DNA from: Seiridium cupressi
Lineage: Eukaryota > Ascomycota > Sordariomycetes > Amphisphaeriales > Sporocadaceae
Direction: 5' to 3'
DNA length: 64,000 nt
Assembly (NCBI GenBank): GCA_036674765.1
Contig: JARVKI010000001.1
Coordinates: 124,001 to 188,000, forward strand
Shown piece by piece: positions 1 to 10,756 of the stretch (its first letter is position 1; the number at the start of each line of letters is the position of its first letter). The position numbers were made by a program, and so were the translations under genes. The notes under the pieces were generated by a model. It made no database searches, was not told where the DNA came from, and worked only from the letters and a program-made list of their open reading frames with translations.

Positions 1-732
1 GTAGCTCTTAGAGGGGCAATCGGCGGGGACCCCGGAGCTGCAGCAGGGGACAGCAGGTGTCATGCAGAAGCGACCGAGAGCGAGCTACCAGCCAATGTTA
101 GGCCCTTCCGCTACTTTGGGGGTCTCTGCCAGGGTGCCTTCACAGCGCAGGGGCGCTTCGACCTTCGGTTGACATTCCATCTGATACGCTTTCGAGAAGA
201 AGATTGGGGGGGGGTTTTTTTTTCTTCCTACCTTGTCCAAGAAGCAGCGCTCCGTCTCGATTCACGGCAATCAGCCATTTAACCACTTCCCCATATACCG
301 GTGAGGGTGAAAAGACATAAAAGTCCACTTGGAGGCCAGGATACGGAACCTCGGGGTTGGAGCGAGCAGACTTTTTCGATTGTGCAACGAACGGTAATCC
401 GAGGACGACAGACAAGAAAGGCAGCGTTGCCGGACCCGTCTCCCGATTCCCCAACTAAAATTCCACTTTCACAGACTCAACAAACTATTCTACCCCAGCG
501 GTTTGAAGATTACAATCCAGCTGCTTCCCCGGATCTGCCCAACTCTGCACCAAACGTACGCACCCACAGCAGCTACGGTCGCATTTCTAGGACCGCACCG
601 GTCATTTCTCCCGGGCCCCTGCCGAGGGATGGTGCCGAGCACCCACCCGCGCTGATAGTCCAGTCACTCAATCGCCATCTCAAGCAATTCACTCCGGCAC
701 AGTCCATCTTCGTCAAGGGAGGACCCTCTCCT
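1..732. other. Upstream region of the BolA gene, no gene seen
   Basis: I see no convincing coding region here. A run of nine G followed by nine T lies at 206-223. The frame that later encodes BolA is open from 301, but it contains no ATG before 733 and the translated stretch is proline/serine-rich and non-conserved in look, so I read it as 5' leader or promoter rather than coding sequence. Confidence 0.5.
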
Positions 733-1206
733 ATGCTATCACGGACCATCCCCTCTCGCCTCTTGGCTGGCGCCCGCATTGGCAGCAGCAGCAGCAGCAG
801 CAGCAGCAGGATCATCGCTCTCGGCCAAGCTTTCCCGGCATCGAGCCATCACAGAGCGCGCGGCATGGCCTCGGAATCAGTCTCATCACAGACTCCTGTG
901 GAGGACACCATCCGAGCTAAGCTAATGGAAGCCTTCTCGCCAACGTATCTGGAGATTTATAACGATTCCCATCTGCATTCACATCATAAGGCTATGCAAG
1001 GATCGACGTCCAAAGAGACACACTTCCGCTTGTACATTACTTCTGATGCCTTCAAGTCCAAGATGCAACCTGCGAGGCATCGAATGGTGTACTCCCTACT
1101 CAAGGACGATATGGCGCGTGAAGGTGGCATCCACGCCCTGCAGCTGAGGACGAGGACACCAGACGAAGAGGAAAGGGCGCGGAAGCTCGAGGCCGAGGCC
1201 AATTAG
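733..1206 (+). CDS. BolA-like protein, probably mitochondrial
   Basis: This single-exon gene gives a 157-residue protein. The BolA domain occupies about residues 57-145, from TIRAKLMEAFSPTYLEIYND, through the conserved HFRLYITSDAF region, to the GIHALQLRTRTP end. BolA proteins pair with monothiol glutaredoxins and help deliver or sense Fe-S clusters. The first ATG (733) opens a basic, Ser/Arg-rich leader with a poly-Ser run, which fits a mitochondrial presequence. A second in-frame ATG (865, MASESVSS) sits just before the domain and would give a cytosolic form of about 113 residues. Domain assignment is by sequence recognition; mitochondrial location and dual use of starts are inferences. The gene converges on the DUF726 gene across a 1.25 kb spacer. 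Confidence 0.88.
   Translation: MLSRTIPSRLLAGARIGSSSSSSSSRIIALGQAFPASSHHRARGMASESVSSQTPVEDTIRAKLMEAFSPTYLEIYNDSHLHSHHKAMQGSTSKETHFRLYITSDAFKSKMQPARHRMVYSLLKDDMAREGGIHALQLRTRTPDEEERARKLEAEAN
784..807 (+). repeat. AGC microsatellite (8 units) coding poly-Ser
   Basis: Eight perfect AGC units lie inside the BolA presequence and encode a serine run. Trinucleotide slippage here would change leader length without shifting the frame, so it is a natural length polymorphism site. Confidence 0.95.
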
Positions 1207-2460
1207 GAGAGCATTTTATTGTAGACGATAGAGACAACTGTCACAGCGTAATAGAAGACCGCCACCATCCATGTCACTATATCTTGTATATCACTAATAC
1301 CAAAACGGAATTTTCCTACTCAGGCTACTGCCGTCCACCACTGTACATGCTAACCTAGTTGACTTCTTCCCGCCACATCCCAGCTGGCAGTTCCCATGTC
1401 GAGTTATAGACGTGCCTCAACCAAAACCTTAATTGTAAGGTTTGTAGCAACAATTATTACAAACTGCCCAAGTCCCAACAACACTAATATGGAGGCCTTG
1501 CCAGTCGTGTTTCTCGTGAGATTATGTTCCGGTAGTTTTTGCCAGTATCGCATCACCACCCAAAAGCTCACCGGATTTATGCAACAATAGAATGACCGTA
1601 CATACATTGCCAGAAAAAATTGTGTTTGATCCCCGGCACTTGGCCAGAAAGAGCATTGTCGCGACAGTTGGTCGAGTTTTATCGTCTTCGACCCATTTAG
1701 AGTGATCGAAAGCTCGACACCCAACACCGCCCGTAAGAGGGAGCCCGCCACTCTATGCAAATTCGGATCACCAGTCTGAGTGAACGATACTTACACACCG
1801 GCAAACCGTGATACACTGCTGGGGACTCGGAGTGCCCAACAGTGACGCAAATTTCAAGTTTTGTTAATGATGTCTCGGTATGTAATGGATTTGGTTGATC
1901 AGCATTGCGGTTGTATATTATTGCTGGTAATCATTTAGACTACATTGTTTCGGCGTAGATAACTAACAACTGGACCGTTCCTAGTACAAGCGGCCGTAGA
2001 TCTTCTTTACTTTGAACTATACAGAGAAACGATTGATCCATCTTCAACCAGAATCTCAGAAATGTTTCCACTTGATGAAAAGATCACCTCAGCACAGTAG
2101 TCCCATAGGCGGACGACGATGTAGCGGACTACTGTGTCTAAGAAAAACTAAACAGAGTTGATAAGGAAATGTCATAGTAGGAGTCTTAAACTACTGTTAC
2201 TGGCGAAATAGTTGAGACTCACCCAGCGCCAGGAGCCATGACAGTCAATAACGAGAAAAATGCAAAGCAGTTCTCATCAGTTGACGAAATTTGATTGTAG
2301 CCTCGGATTTCACACTATTGAGAGATCACTACCAATCACGACCGGAGATTGCTTTGCCACAAGAACATCAATTATACCCCTGTTCTTTAGTGTGCTCTAT
2401 AATATATGCGAGTTTCCTCCATAACCTTCACATCGGCCGAATGAAGTGATGAAGCGATTA
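1207..2460. other. Convergent intergenic spacer
   Basis: This is 1.25 kb between two convergent genes. Short open frames on both strands (for example around 1396-1760) have no recognisable domain, signal or codon pattern. I see no RNA gene or repeat in it. Confidence 0.5.
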
Positions 2461-4896
2461 TCAGTGGCGCCCCTCGATACTCAACGGCTCTACCGTTACT
2501 AAGCTTCCATTATCACTCTGCTCGTCGTGATCATGCATCTGAATGCCCCCATGTTCTTCGTCATCACTATCCTCATCATGAGCTCTGTGGTCTTGCTTCT
2601 GTTCGACCTCGTTGTACCTTGGGGGCAATTTGTTTGGGACGGCTCTCTTATCGTCGGCCTGGCTTGAGCCAGCCCCAGCATTCCAGGCCGTCAATGGATC
2701 GTTTGCTTCTGGCAGGGGCGAACGGGATGGCGACTTTGTAGCTTTTTGCTCTTCCGAGACCTTGCTCCCCATCAGCTTCGCATCTTTCACAGCAACATCG
2801 CTCTTCTGCTCTTGGACGTTCTTTACCATAGGGTCAAACTTCTCATTTGCCATCTGCTCCACGCTGTGTTTGGAAGGCTCAAGCTTCTTCTTCTTCTTCT
2901 CATCATCGAAATCAATGAGGTTGCCTGTTTCTGCGTAGTCCTTGTTATGTAGCTGGATATCATCTTCTTCCTTTGGAATTTCGCCCTCCCCTCCTTTCAC
3001 GTCCAGGAAACCGCACCGATTCAGGATTTTGGCGATTAGATCTGGGTAGCGAAGGTGGCCTTGAACCTCCTCACTCAGATCAAGATTTTCGACGCCCTCC
3101 ACTTCGTCGCTGATTGGCTGAAGCCCTGCAATGCCCAGCTGCGCGCTCGTGGTCCTGTAGAGGAAGGCCAGGATGTAGTCGTTTTCGCTATAGACATTGA
3201 ACAACTTTCCCGAGACCACTGTCCTCATCATCTGCCAATGTCTGGGATTGGACGGCACAGGTGCGCCAATAAGGACAACAGTGTCAATCAGGCCAAACGC
3301 CTTTCTCTCAGCCATCTCTCTCAGACAACAATAAATTACTCTAGCGCCAAGGGAGTACCCAACGAGCGTCACGGGGCGCTCGCCCTGAACCCTATTGATT
3401 AGAGCATCGGCGAGGATCTTACCAGCTTTCTCTGATCGATTCCGGGCCAGGCTGAACGGATTGTCAACCTTGCTGGCCATCATCACAAGGTGAATAGGCC
3501 AGAGCGCACCCCACAAAGTAGCCAACACCGTTCGCTTCAGAATCTCCGTTTTGATCGCCTTCCAAGCATACGAAGTGATCAGCTCTTCTAGCGTAACGCC
3601 CAAAGCCAACAGGCTTTTCAACTCATACCGTAGAGCAAATACTTCAGTCTCGTCTCCGAGCGGTCGCCAATACTTGGTAACATCGCCCTCCTCCCGGAGC
3701 CAGCCGTTGATGCCGATTGTGACTCTTAGGCGTCGTGCTGCTGGGCTCTCCTTCTTGGAGTGTTTGCCCCATTCCTCGGCAAGTGGTAAGAAGCGGAAAT
3801 CCTCAACTTCTTTCGCATATCGGTCTATCATTTCTCCCGTCATCTTCGCGCCAAATGCACCGAAGATTGTGCCAACTAAGGCTCCATTCATCCAGAAGAC
3901 ACCAAGGAAGCTGGCGAGTCCTCCAAGGCCGACGCTGCCCATGAGGCCACCGACAGCGCCCGCAACAAGGGGTGCTGCCAGTCCGCCGGTGACACCGATG
4001 ATGGCAGCTCCGGCGACAGAGGCCAGTCCGACTTTCCAGAAGCGGCCCATTTGACCAGATTCCTTACGTTTCTGGGCTTCGGCCTCAGCAGACATGCCGC
4101 CGCCCTTCTCTTTTTCCTCTTCCGCCTTTTGTGCTGTCTCGACCATTGTCGTGGCGATCTCGACTTCCTCCTTGTCCAAAAATGATGGCGAAATCTCCAA
4201 GGCCGAGGCAAGATAGCAGACTAGAGCTCTTGAATGGGCAGAGTAATTGCCAATGCTGAGCAGTAGTATGAGCATGCTACTTAGGACATCCTTGCGGTCA
4301 ACTAGGGGAATTGTGGTGAGCCTAGTCGGGACCGGGTGGTACAAATGCTGGATCGAGCCCAGGTTCGCCTTGGAGTTTTTGTCGCTCGATTCGTTGGCGT
4401 CACCGAAGTGTAACAAGTCCTCGCCCTCGCCAGGCTCTTCGGCCTTCTTTTTGGCGATAACCTCAGTGCGTTTCCGCCGGGCATCGAGCACCTTCTGGTC
4501 ATCGGGCGTGTCCACAATCTCCCTCAGCTTGCCTAACACTTCGTCGCGCCATGAGTCAAAGTGTTTAAGTGCCGCTTTCCGAAGTTTCATCAAAGCTGGC
4601 GGGGGCGGATCTCTGCGCTGTTCCTGCACCTTCGTATCTTCTGTCGAGTTGGCGCTCGTGGTGCGGGATGCAGAGGGTGGTGAGCCAGTCGACCCCGTTT
4701 TGCCCGCCGATGCTGAATTGCCACTGCTTGTCCTTGCTGGCAGTGGTGGCGGGGATTCCTCTGGGGATTCTCTGGGCAGTTCTATCTGACTGCGCATGTA
4801 GGCCGTGATCTCCGTCACGAGATCGAACAATGCCTTGCGGCGGGCGACATCAAGAGCCACCAGGATTTGGCGCGGATCGCTGCTGAGGGGCGCCAT
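2461..4896 (-). CDS. TMCO4/DUF726 family membrane alpha/beta-hydrolase
   Basis: The uninterrupted 811-residue reading frame has the DUF726 architecture (human TMCO4, yeast Mil1/YFL034W). The N-terminus is a low-complexity Ser/Pro/acidic region. A glycine/alanine-rich double membrane segment follows at about residues 280-350. A hydrolase-like core then carries the nucleophile elbow LVGYSLGARVIYCCL at about residue 513, the GxSxG signature expected of a lipase/esterase. The C-terminal 180 residues are charged and disordered. Yeast Mil1 is a putative lipase linked to AP-1 clathrin traffic; substrate and location here are inferred. It is followed tail-to-head by the betaine lipid synthase, with 0.6 kb of spacer acting as its promoter. 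Confidence 0.85.
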   Translation of the reverse strand: MAPLSSDPRQILVALDVARRKALFDLVTEITAYMRSQIELPRESPEESPPPLPARTSSGNSASAGKTGSTGSPPSASRTTSANSTEDTKVQEQRRDPPPPALMKLRKAALKHFDSWRDEVLGKLREIVDTPDDQKVLDARRKRTEVIAKKKAEEPGEGEDLLHFGDANESSDKNSKANLGSIQHLYHPVPTRLTTIPLVDRKDVLSSMLILLLSIGNYSAHSRALVCYLASALEISPSFLDKEEVEIATTMVETAQKAEEEKEKGGGMSAEAEAQKRKESGQMGRFWKVGLASVAGAAIIGVTGGLAAPLVAGAVGGLMGSVGLGGLASFLGVFWMNGALVGTIFGAFGAKMTGEMIDRYAKEVEDFRFLPLAEEWGKHSKKESPAARRLRVTIGINGWLREEGDVTKYWRPLGDETEVFALRYELKSLLALGVTLEELITSYAWKAIKTEILKRTVLATLWGALWPIHLVMMASKVDNPFSLARNRSEKAGKILADALINRVQGERPVTLVGYSLGARVIYCCLREMAERKAFGLIDTVVLIGAPVPSNPRHWQMMRTVVSGKLFNVYSENDYILAFLYRTTSAQLGIAGLQPISDEVEGVENLDLSEEVQGHLRYPDLIAKILNRCGFLDVKGGEGEIPKEEDDIQLHNKDYAETGNLIDFDDEKKKKKLEPSKHSVEQMANEKFDPMVKNVQEQKSDVAVKDAKLMGSKVSEEQKATKSPSRSPLPEANDPLTAWNAGAGSSQADDKRAVPNKLPPRYNEVEQKQDHRAHDEDSDDEEHGGIQMHDHDEQSDNGSLVTVEPLSIEGRH

Positions 4897-5513
4897 AGTT
4901 GCTGTTGCTCCTGTCCTGTACGAAATGCGATGCGCTTAGATAATTTATTTTGGTTTGCAACTACTGCGATGCAGATAAGGACACGGTTGGCTGGCTTTGT
5001 TTTCGCCTATTCGTGACGTCAGATCTGCTACACGGCGGTGCAGCTGCGTCGCGAGAGGACGGAGCACGTTTGTATTCTCAGCGGTCCCCAACATGTTTAG
5101 GCACCCGAGTCCTTCGAACTGCGCCATCTTCCTTGGCTTGATTCCTTACAGGCTGCACCCGCTCTCAGTGTCTCGAAGGATTGCACCAAAATTGCGTAGT
5201 GTCACAGTCACAACAGGGAGCTGCACTTTCATTAGCGTCTTGAAAAAAAAAAATAAAAAAATCTTTTGGCGTTAGGTAATGACTGTCCAAGCTGGCATCG
5301 CCCTCCTCAGCAGCCCTCCCCTACATAAGTACATACTGAAAGCATCTTCGAGGTTTCATGGAGGTTTACAATGAAAATTTCCGTACAGCACATTAGCCCG
5401 TCTACCCCTTTCTGGCTCGGTGCGTTGATTCGCAATACGACCACCTGTCCTGTAGCTGCATATCATATACAGTGACGAAGCACGCTGCAATGTCCATAGC
5501 GCCACCACTTACA
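4897..5513. other. Promoter of the DUF726 gene and 3' flank of BTA1
   Basis: No gene is seen in these 617 bases between two minus-strand genes. An A-rich tract (about 5241-5259) is the only notable local feature. Core promoter elements for the DUF726 gene should lie in the left part. Confidence 0.5.
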
Positions 5514-8136
5514 TCATATCACCAACTCCGTTAGCTCAGGGCCGCTATAAACGTCGGCTTCTGGCCCTGGAGTAGGCGGTGCCAAGTTCTCGTTCTTAGT
5601 GAGAATCCAACAGCTCGCATACATATTGACACGGTCAATGCAAACACCTCCCTCTCTCGCCCCGACACGTTTGGCCACAAAGCCCAGAGTTTCAAATTGC
5701 TTGACATACCACGGTTTCAAGCCTGCAGACCTCAACATGACGCGTCCGCCCATCTTGAGAGCACGGTTGAGTTTTGTGATCTGGGCTGCCGCGGCGTTTG
5801 AGCCCGGGTCAAACCAGTCCATACTGTCCATGACGACCGCGACCGTAAGCGTGCCCGGTGTGATGCGTGCAATGACCTCGTCGATCTCGTCAGTATGGAT
5901 ACGCAGTCCGTCAAACGCGTTGGGTCGCGAAAGACGAGCATGAGCCTGCTTGGACAGGTAGTCGGGGTGGCAGCGGCGAGAGAACTTGCCGTCCAGGCAG
6001 ATATAGTAGTACGGGTTATCAGCCGCGATATGAGTTGACTCGACCATCGGGTCCAAAGTGTTCACCATGTACTCCCAGATGGCATGGGATCTAGTGTTCT
6101 TGGCTGTTGGTTGCGGACCACGGACAGCTTCAGACACAGCGTGGTCGGCCTCGATAATGGCCAGCTGGTTCTTAGGGACGCCTAGAGCAGTCCACAAGAA
6201 AGACTCCTGGCTCACGACGAACTTCGAGACCAGCCGAGAGAGTAGTGCGGGCCGGATCCTATCGCGCCAGATCTCGCGCTGTTCGTTCAATGTCTTGGCT
6301 GAGAGGAGAGCCTTTACCGCGCTCCTGCAACCGAACACGCGCGTGATCCAACGGAAGATGCGGATGCCGTGCTTCGACCCTCCTGTATCGTACAGGCCTG
6401 CCTTGGAAGTCGTGAAGATGTGATGATTGTTCAGCCAGTACTGGAACGCTCGACTCGAAAGATGTGGCGACAACTTAGAGATGAGTAGTGAACGGAAATT
6501 GGGATGTTTGCCATCTCCAAATATCTTCCAGAAGTCCTCGTACGGGAGCGACGAGTATGCGGCGACTTTAAGCTCCAACAAATGACACTGAGTCGGGTTG
6601 AGGTCCACAGCATGTATTCTCGCAGGGCTCTGCAGAGCATACGACAAGATGTTGTCTCCTGCACTACAGATGGCGAGAACGACATCATCTGACTTCAACT
6701 TGAGTATACGCTCGTCTTCACGAGTATCTTCCCAGGTGAATGCGTAAATGTATTCATCGTTAAATTGGGTATGTTTCTTGAGCTGATCATCGTAGTAGAT
6801 TCGCCAGTGGTGATTTTGGTAGAAGAATGATGGCAGTGGCAGGTTGGCAGATAGGTTCACGACGGCTGCATCAAATGCTTTCGAGCGGATCTCTGGCGCT
6901 GCTCTTTGAACTGCACGCGACAAAGCATCGAAGTGATTCTTAGGATGCAGGTAGGGAGACTCTGTAACCAGCGCGTCGACCTTTTCCACGATTTCGTGAG
7001 GAAGAGCAGTCGACATGGGCCTCTTGTGGCAACCCAACCAAATGTAGTAAGGAATGGCACCGAGTACGTAATTCCGGCTGTTGACGTTTAAAACCGTGCC
7101 GAATCGATACTCAAGATAATCACGTCGGCCTGGCTCAAGCGCGACTCGGTCAATGTCAAACCATGAGCGCCAAAAGGTTCGCTGGAGGAAGTTGGTATGT
7201 CGATTGATCGAACCACCAGTATAGTTGCGAAAGCTGACGTCGACACCGGATTGGACATAGAAATCAACAACGCTGATGACACCATTCGGGGCCAGCAACG
7301 ATGGAAGAGCGTCAATGACCGAATAGTAGTCCGGCTGAAAACGCGTCAATTTGGTTCAGACGTAGATTTGAGGTGTAAGACTTACAATCATGGATAGACT
7401 GTACGACATGGTAATCAGATCAACGCCGCCATGCTCGGGACGCTTCTGGGAGAAGTAGCCTACATGGGGAGAGCCAGGCATGCGTCCACCATTGGGAACT
7501 GGTTCATGGTCCTCGAGGCGAAATTTCCGAGCGTCCTGGCAAATCACCTTCACATTTTCCCATCCCAGTCGAGCGAATCGCTTGCGAGCCACTTGGCACA
7601 GAGACGGCGAGAAGTCGACCAGGTAGATGCTAGAGAAGAAAGTAGGGACATCAACGTATTTTCCCATGGCTTCGATATTGAATCCAGTGCCACCACCAAC
7701 CTAGCCGTGGTTAGTCTAGAATAGACTTGACCTAATGGGTCGTACTCACATCTACCCAGATCCTTCTCTTCTTCTCTGGGATCTTTCCATCAATGCTCCC
7801 TCGGTGCTCAAGCTGAGCAGCGGCCAGAGCCAACATGTCCTCGCGGCCCTTGAGGAGCGTGCCTCTGGTGGCGTCATAAGCACCAGCTTGGTTCTTATAA
7901 AAACTTTCAAGGGCATCCTGTTGATTGCCCTTTTGGTCGCCGTTGTGAGGCTTGAGAAAACAGGAGTAGGCGAACAGCCACAGCGCCCGAAGTAAACCAG
8001 GGTTTTCGTCCTGCTTTCTGGTTTTCTTAATAAGTGTAGAAAAGCAAAGGCCTACAAAAAGAACCAGTGCCAGTCCAGCTAAGTATATCTTAGTCTGAAT
8101 GTCTAGGGGTAAGAGGTTACCACCAAGAGAAGCCAT
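5514..8136 (-). CDS. BTA1: Betaine lipid (DGTS) synthase, BTA1 type
   Basis: Three exons (8136-7750, 7700-7386, 7334-5514) splice in phase 0 to an 840-residue protein. A membrane anchor spans residues 17-36 (IYLAGLALVLFVGLCFSTLI). A SAM-dependent methyltransferase (BtaB-like) follows, with its glycine-rich motif VDVGGGTGFNIE formed exactly across the first splice junction. The C-terminal half is a DUF3419/BtaA-like module with ICSAGDN and AVDLNPTQCHLLELK (about residues 449-480). The enzyme moves the 3-amino-3-carboxypropyl group of SAM to diacylglycerol and then trimethylates it, making the phosphorus-free lipid DGTS on ER membranes. Fungal BTA1 is known to be induced by phosphate limitation; a CACGTG site lies 0.5 kb upstream. 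Both introns have GT-AG ends (gtgagt/ctag and gtaagt/cag). Confidence 0.93.
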
Positions 8137-10072
8137 GGTACTCTCTCATTGCTGTTCCGCAAGAGCAAGATGTTGAAGCAAGCTTTTGACGAAGTTGAGA
8201 CGACGATAAACAAAGGACCATTGGTGAAGTAAAGGGGAGGAAACAGGCCCCATGGCAGCGAACCCCAAAGGGGTTTATGTAATGCTCATTGCTTTACCTG
8301 CCGCCAGTAGGCGCTGGTGTAAATAGGGCACGCCTATTGGCACAACCCACTCTAGGCGATCTCAACGACGCGTTCAACACAAAAAATGTTAGAGGTTGCA
8401 GAGCGTGCTATGATGAATGGACATCTTCTCAACAGGACCCTGAAATTCACTGACCCCACTGGCTTAGGATACCCCACTAATTAGTGTTAAAGACTCTATA
8501 GTCCGCAGGACCAGGCATGTTGGGCTCAATGGCGGCTGTTAGCCAATCATTTCGGCCACGAGCTGAAGCCTCTGGGTACAGTGCACTCAGTGGGTCGAAG
8601 CAATGTAAGTTCGTTTCGCGATTTGCACAACCCCTATGTACCACGTGTGTTACCACATACATATTGCTTGCTCCAGGCGGCAGCGGTTCTCAGATCGAGG
8701 TCGCATGACTTGGTTTTGCTATCAGTGAAGGCAGTGCTTCGTCTTACTTGTGTGTTTTTTGCCTGGCAACAGACAGGTATAGTATTGAGCGAAGAAGTGG
8801 GTGGGGTGACACAAAGTCCAAAGCCCCCAACCCCAGCTCAATTGACTTGCAGCTACATTAGATGCATTTTGGCGGCCGCAGCGGCGGCATTGTCGCGAAA
8901 AATATACATGTACACAACGAGTAAAGAGTCAAGGACTGAGTTCTCCCACTTGCCTTTATTAAACACACACCAAACGTCGATCGGCTGCAGACATATGTTA
9001 CGACTCCGCTTCTGCAACTGTGGGTTTGATGCAGCTCGAGTATACCAATAAGACGAACCCTCTATGGCACATGGATCTGTTAGTCTCTAGGTTAGCAATT
9101 GCCTAGCTTCATCAATGTCGCAGAGCCACGACTCGTACGAACCCCTTCGCTGTGAGCTGTAACTGACGTCGTACTCGAATAAGTAGGTAAAATATTATGA
9201 ACCAGTTGTGTCAATGAGATACGAGTTTGGGAAGTCCGTAGGAACTGCGCTATCCGAAGTAATTGACCAATCAACATTCTGCATGTTCAATCAGAGGACC
9301 GGCATCTTACTTGAGGCATATTTAGCCAGAAACCGAAGGCATTGATGGCCAGCACAACGCCGCAAAGAGCTTCAAAATACTTCAGTTGCAACATGCCACT
9401 TTGTACGGAACGTATCATTAGAGCGTATTTATCGACGATAGCAAAGTAGTTCACATTATTTCGTAGCCTATAGCACATCACTTCGCTATCCTGAGCCGGC
9501 TACCTTCAGAATTTGGGAAGCTTTATAGGTTTCTCGACGATGCCTTTGTAATTCCATTTTTTTTTACGAAGAGTCAAAGATATCCAAATACTTTGACAGA
9601 AATAGGATTTGATCAATCAATCTTCCCTCAGTTCGAATAGGCTTTCCCGGCCATAAGCCATAGCCGAATGATTTACACCAATTATCGATTATAGCTGAAT
9701 TGGATTCCTGTGTAAAGTCATTACCATCAGTGAGAGTCAAGGCAGCCGTATGATCTAGTCCAGTGAGAGCCTCTGTTTCATTTCAAAAATCGATTGAACC
9801 AATGCTTTGATCTGGTCTCGGTTGGTCTAGGCCGCTTGAAATGCGTGTGTCTCGGGATATTGAGAAGTGTTTCCCGCCCAGGGCTGGGCAAGTCAATTAT
9901 CGCGGCTGTGGAAGATGCATCTGAGCAATAACGTTGGATTTGGATTTCCTTTGTTCGGAGGATACTTCTCTATAACAAGCCTTTCCTTCTGTCAGAATGC
10001 AAAACGTGTGAAATCATTCATTTAGTGAATCTGAGAGCTCTATATTGTGTTTCAAAAGCTGATAGTTTGATA
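8137..10072. other. Intergenic region upstream of BTA1
   Basis: About 1.9 kb without a convincing gene. Short frames at 8581-9051 and 9287-9481 lack domains or signals. The left part is the BTA1 promoter; the right part (about 9500-10060) is noticeably AT-rich and may be decayed sequence. Confidence 0.5.
8642..8647. promoter_or_regulatory. CACGTG E-box, candidate PHO4/NUC-1 site for BTA1
   Basis: The palindrome CACGTG lies 506 bp upstream of the betaine lipid synthase ATG. PHO4/NUC-1-type bHLH regulators of phosphate starvation bind this core, and BTA1 is a phosphate-starvation gene in other fungi. The motif is seen; its use is inferred. A 6-bp site also occurs by chance about once in 4 kb. 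Confidence 0.4.
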
Positions 10073-10696
10073 TCATTCCGAGTACCGACCTAAAGGAAAT
10101 CCGTCTATATTTACCCAGTAACGTTGCACGGGATGATCTAACAAATCGCGCGGCATAAGTATCTGGTTTGGCTTTAACTTATATACAGTTGTACGCCAAC
10201 CATTGTATACATAGCCTTCCTGGTATAGATATACATGAACATCGTCAGGATCGACCATATCGCTTTGATAATCGATTTCACATGTCTCCCAATGCCAACA
10301 CACCACGACATCAACACTATCTTCGGCTTTGTTCTACGCCATCTCAGCCAGATGTTAATAGTGCCAACGGGAACGGAATCGCAATGGATGGCTTTGTTCA
10401 AGCCATCACCATCATGGTGGGGCAGAGCAAGGGTGACTGAACACTTACGTATGTACATTAGTGGTTAGCCCGATACCCCGGGCACCTGTCTCATACTGCC
10501 TTACCGCATCAGAGTTGTTCCGGGTGTCACCATAACTTCTGGACGGGACTCCAATCATCTCGGGCTTGCAAATGATCGCCCCAAGGTTATCTGCTTGCAA
10601 CCGACCACCGCGCGGTGGCCCGTGTACAGTTAGCTCAATCGCGACGTCGCCCTTCAATAGCACCCGCACCTCGGCCGATGACTTGACTAGGCCCAC
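10073..10696 (-). pseudogene. Unrecognised coding-like minus-strand locus, possibly broken
   Basis: Two coding-looking blocks can be joined by a canonical intron with a perfect donor gtaagt near 10449 and an acceptor at ...agatag near 10337. The first block (10696 to about 10450) contains LLKGDVAIELTVHGPP and ETGARGIGL. The second ends with VYLYQEGYVYNGW, LMPRDLLDHPVQRYWVNIDG and a TGA at 10073. The joined product reads smoothly (TNVHT-VDVVVCWHWETC), which argues that the splice is real. No in-frame ATG exists: a TGA precedes the block, and a nearby ATG at about 10716 is in another frame. So either a first exon is missing or the gene is frameshifted. I do not recognise the family. It lies about 60 bp head-to-head with ADA3. 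Confidence 0.3.
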
Positions 10697-10756
10697 CGTT
10701 CAACACCACTGAGCATCCCGTGCAGTCGTTGAGAAACTGTTGCGGATCTTCCCAAT

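Noticed and set aside
301..732. N-terminal extension of the BolA frame from 301
   Set aside because: The frame opens with GTG and has no ATG before 733; its Pro/Ser-rich sequence lacks any domain.
4247..4789. 180-residue plus-strand ORF
   Set aside because: It is the antisense shadow of the DUF726 N-terminal coding region.
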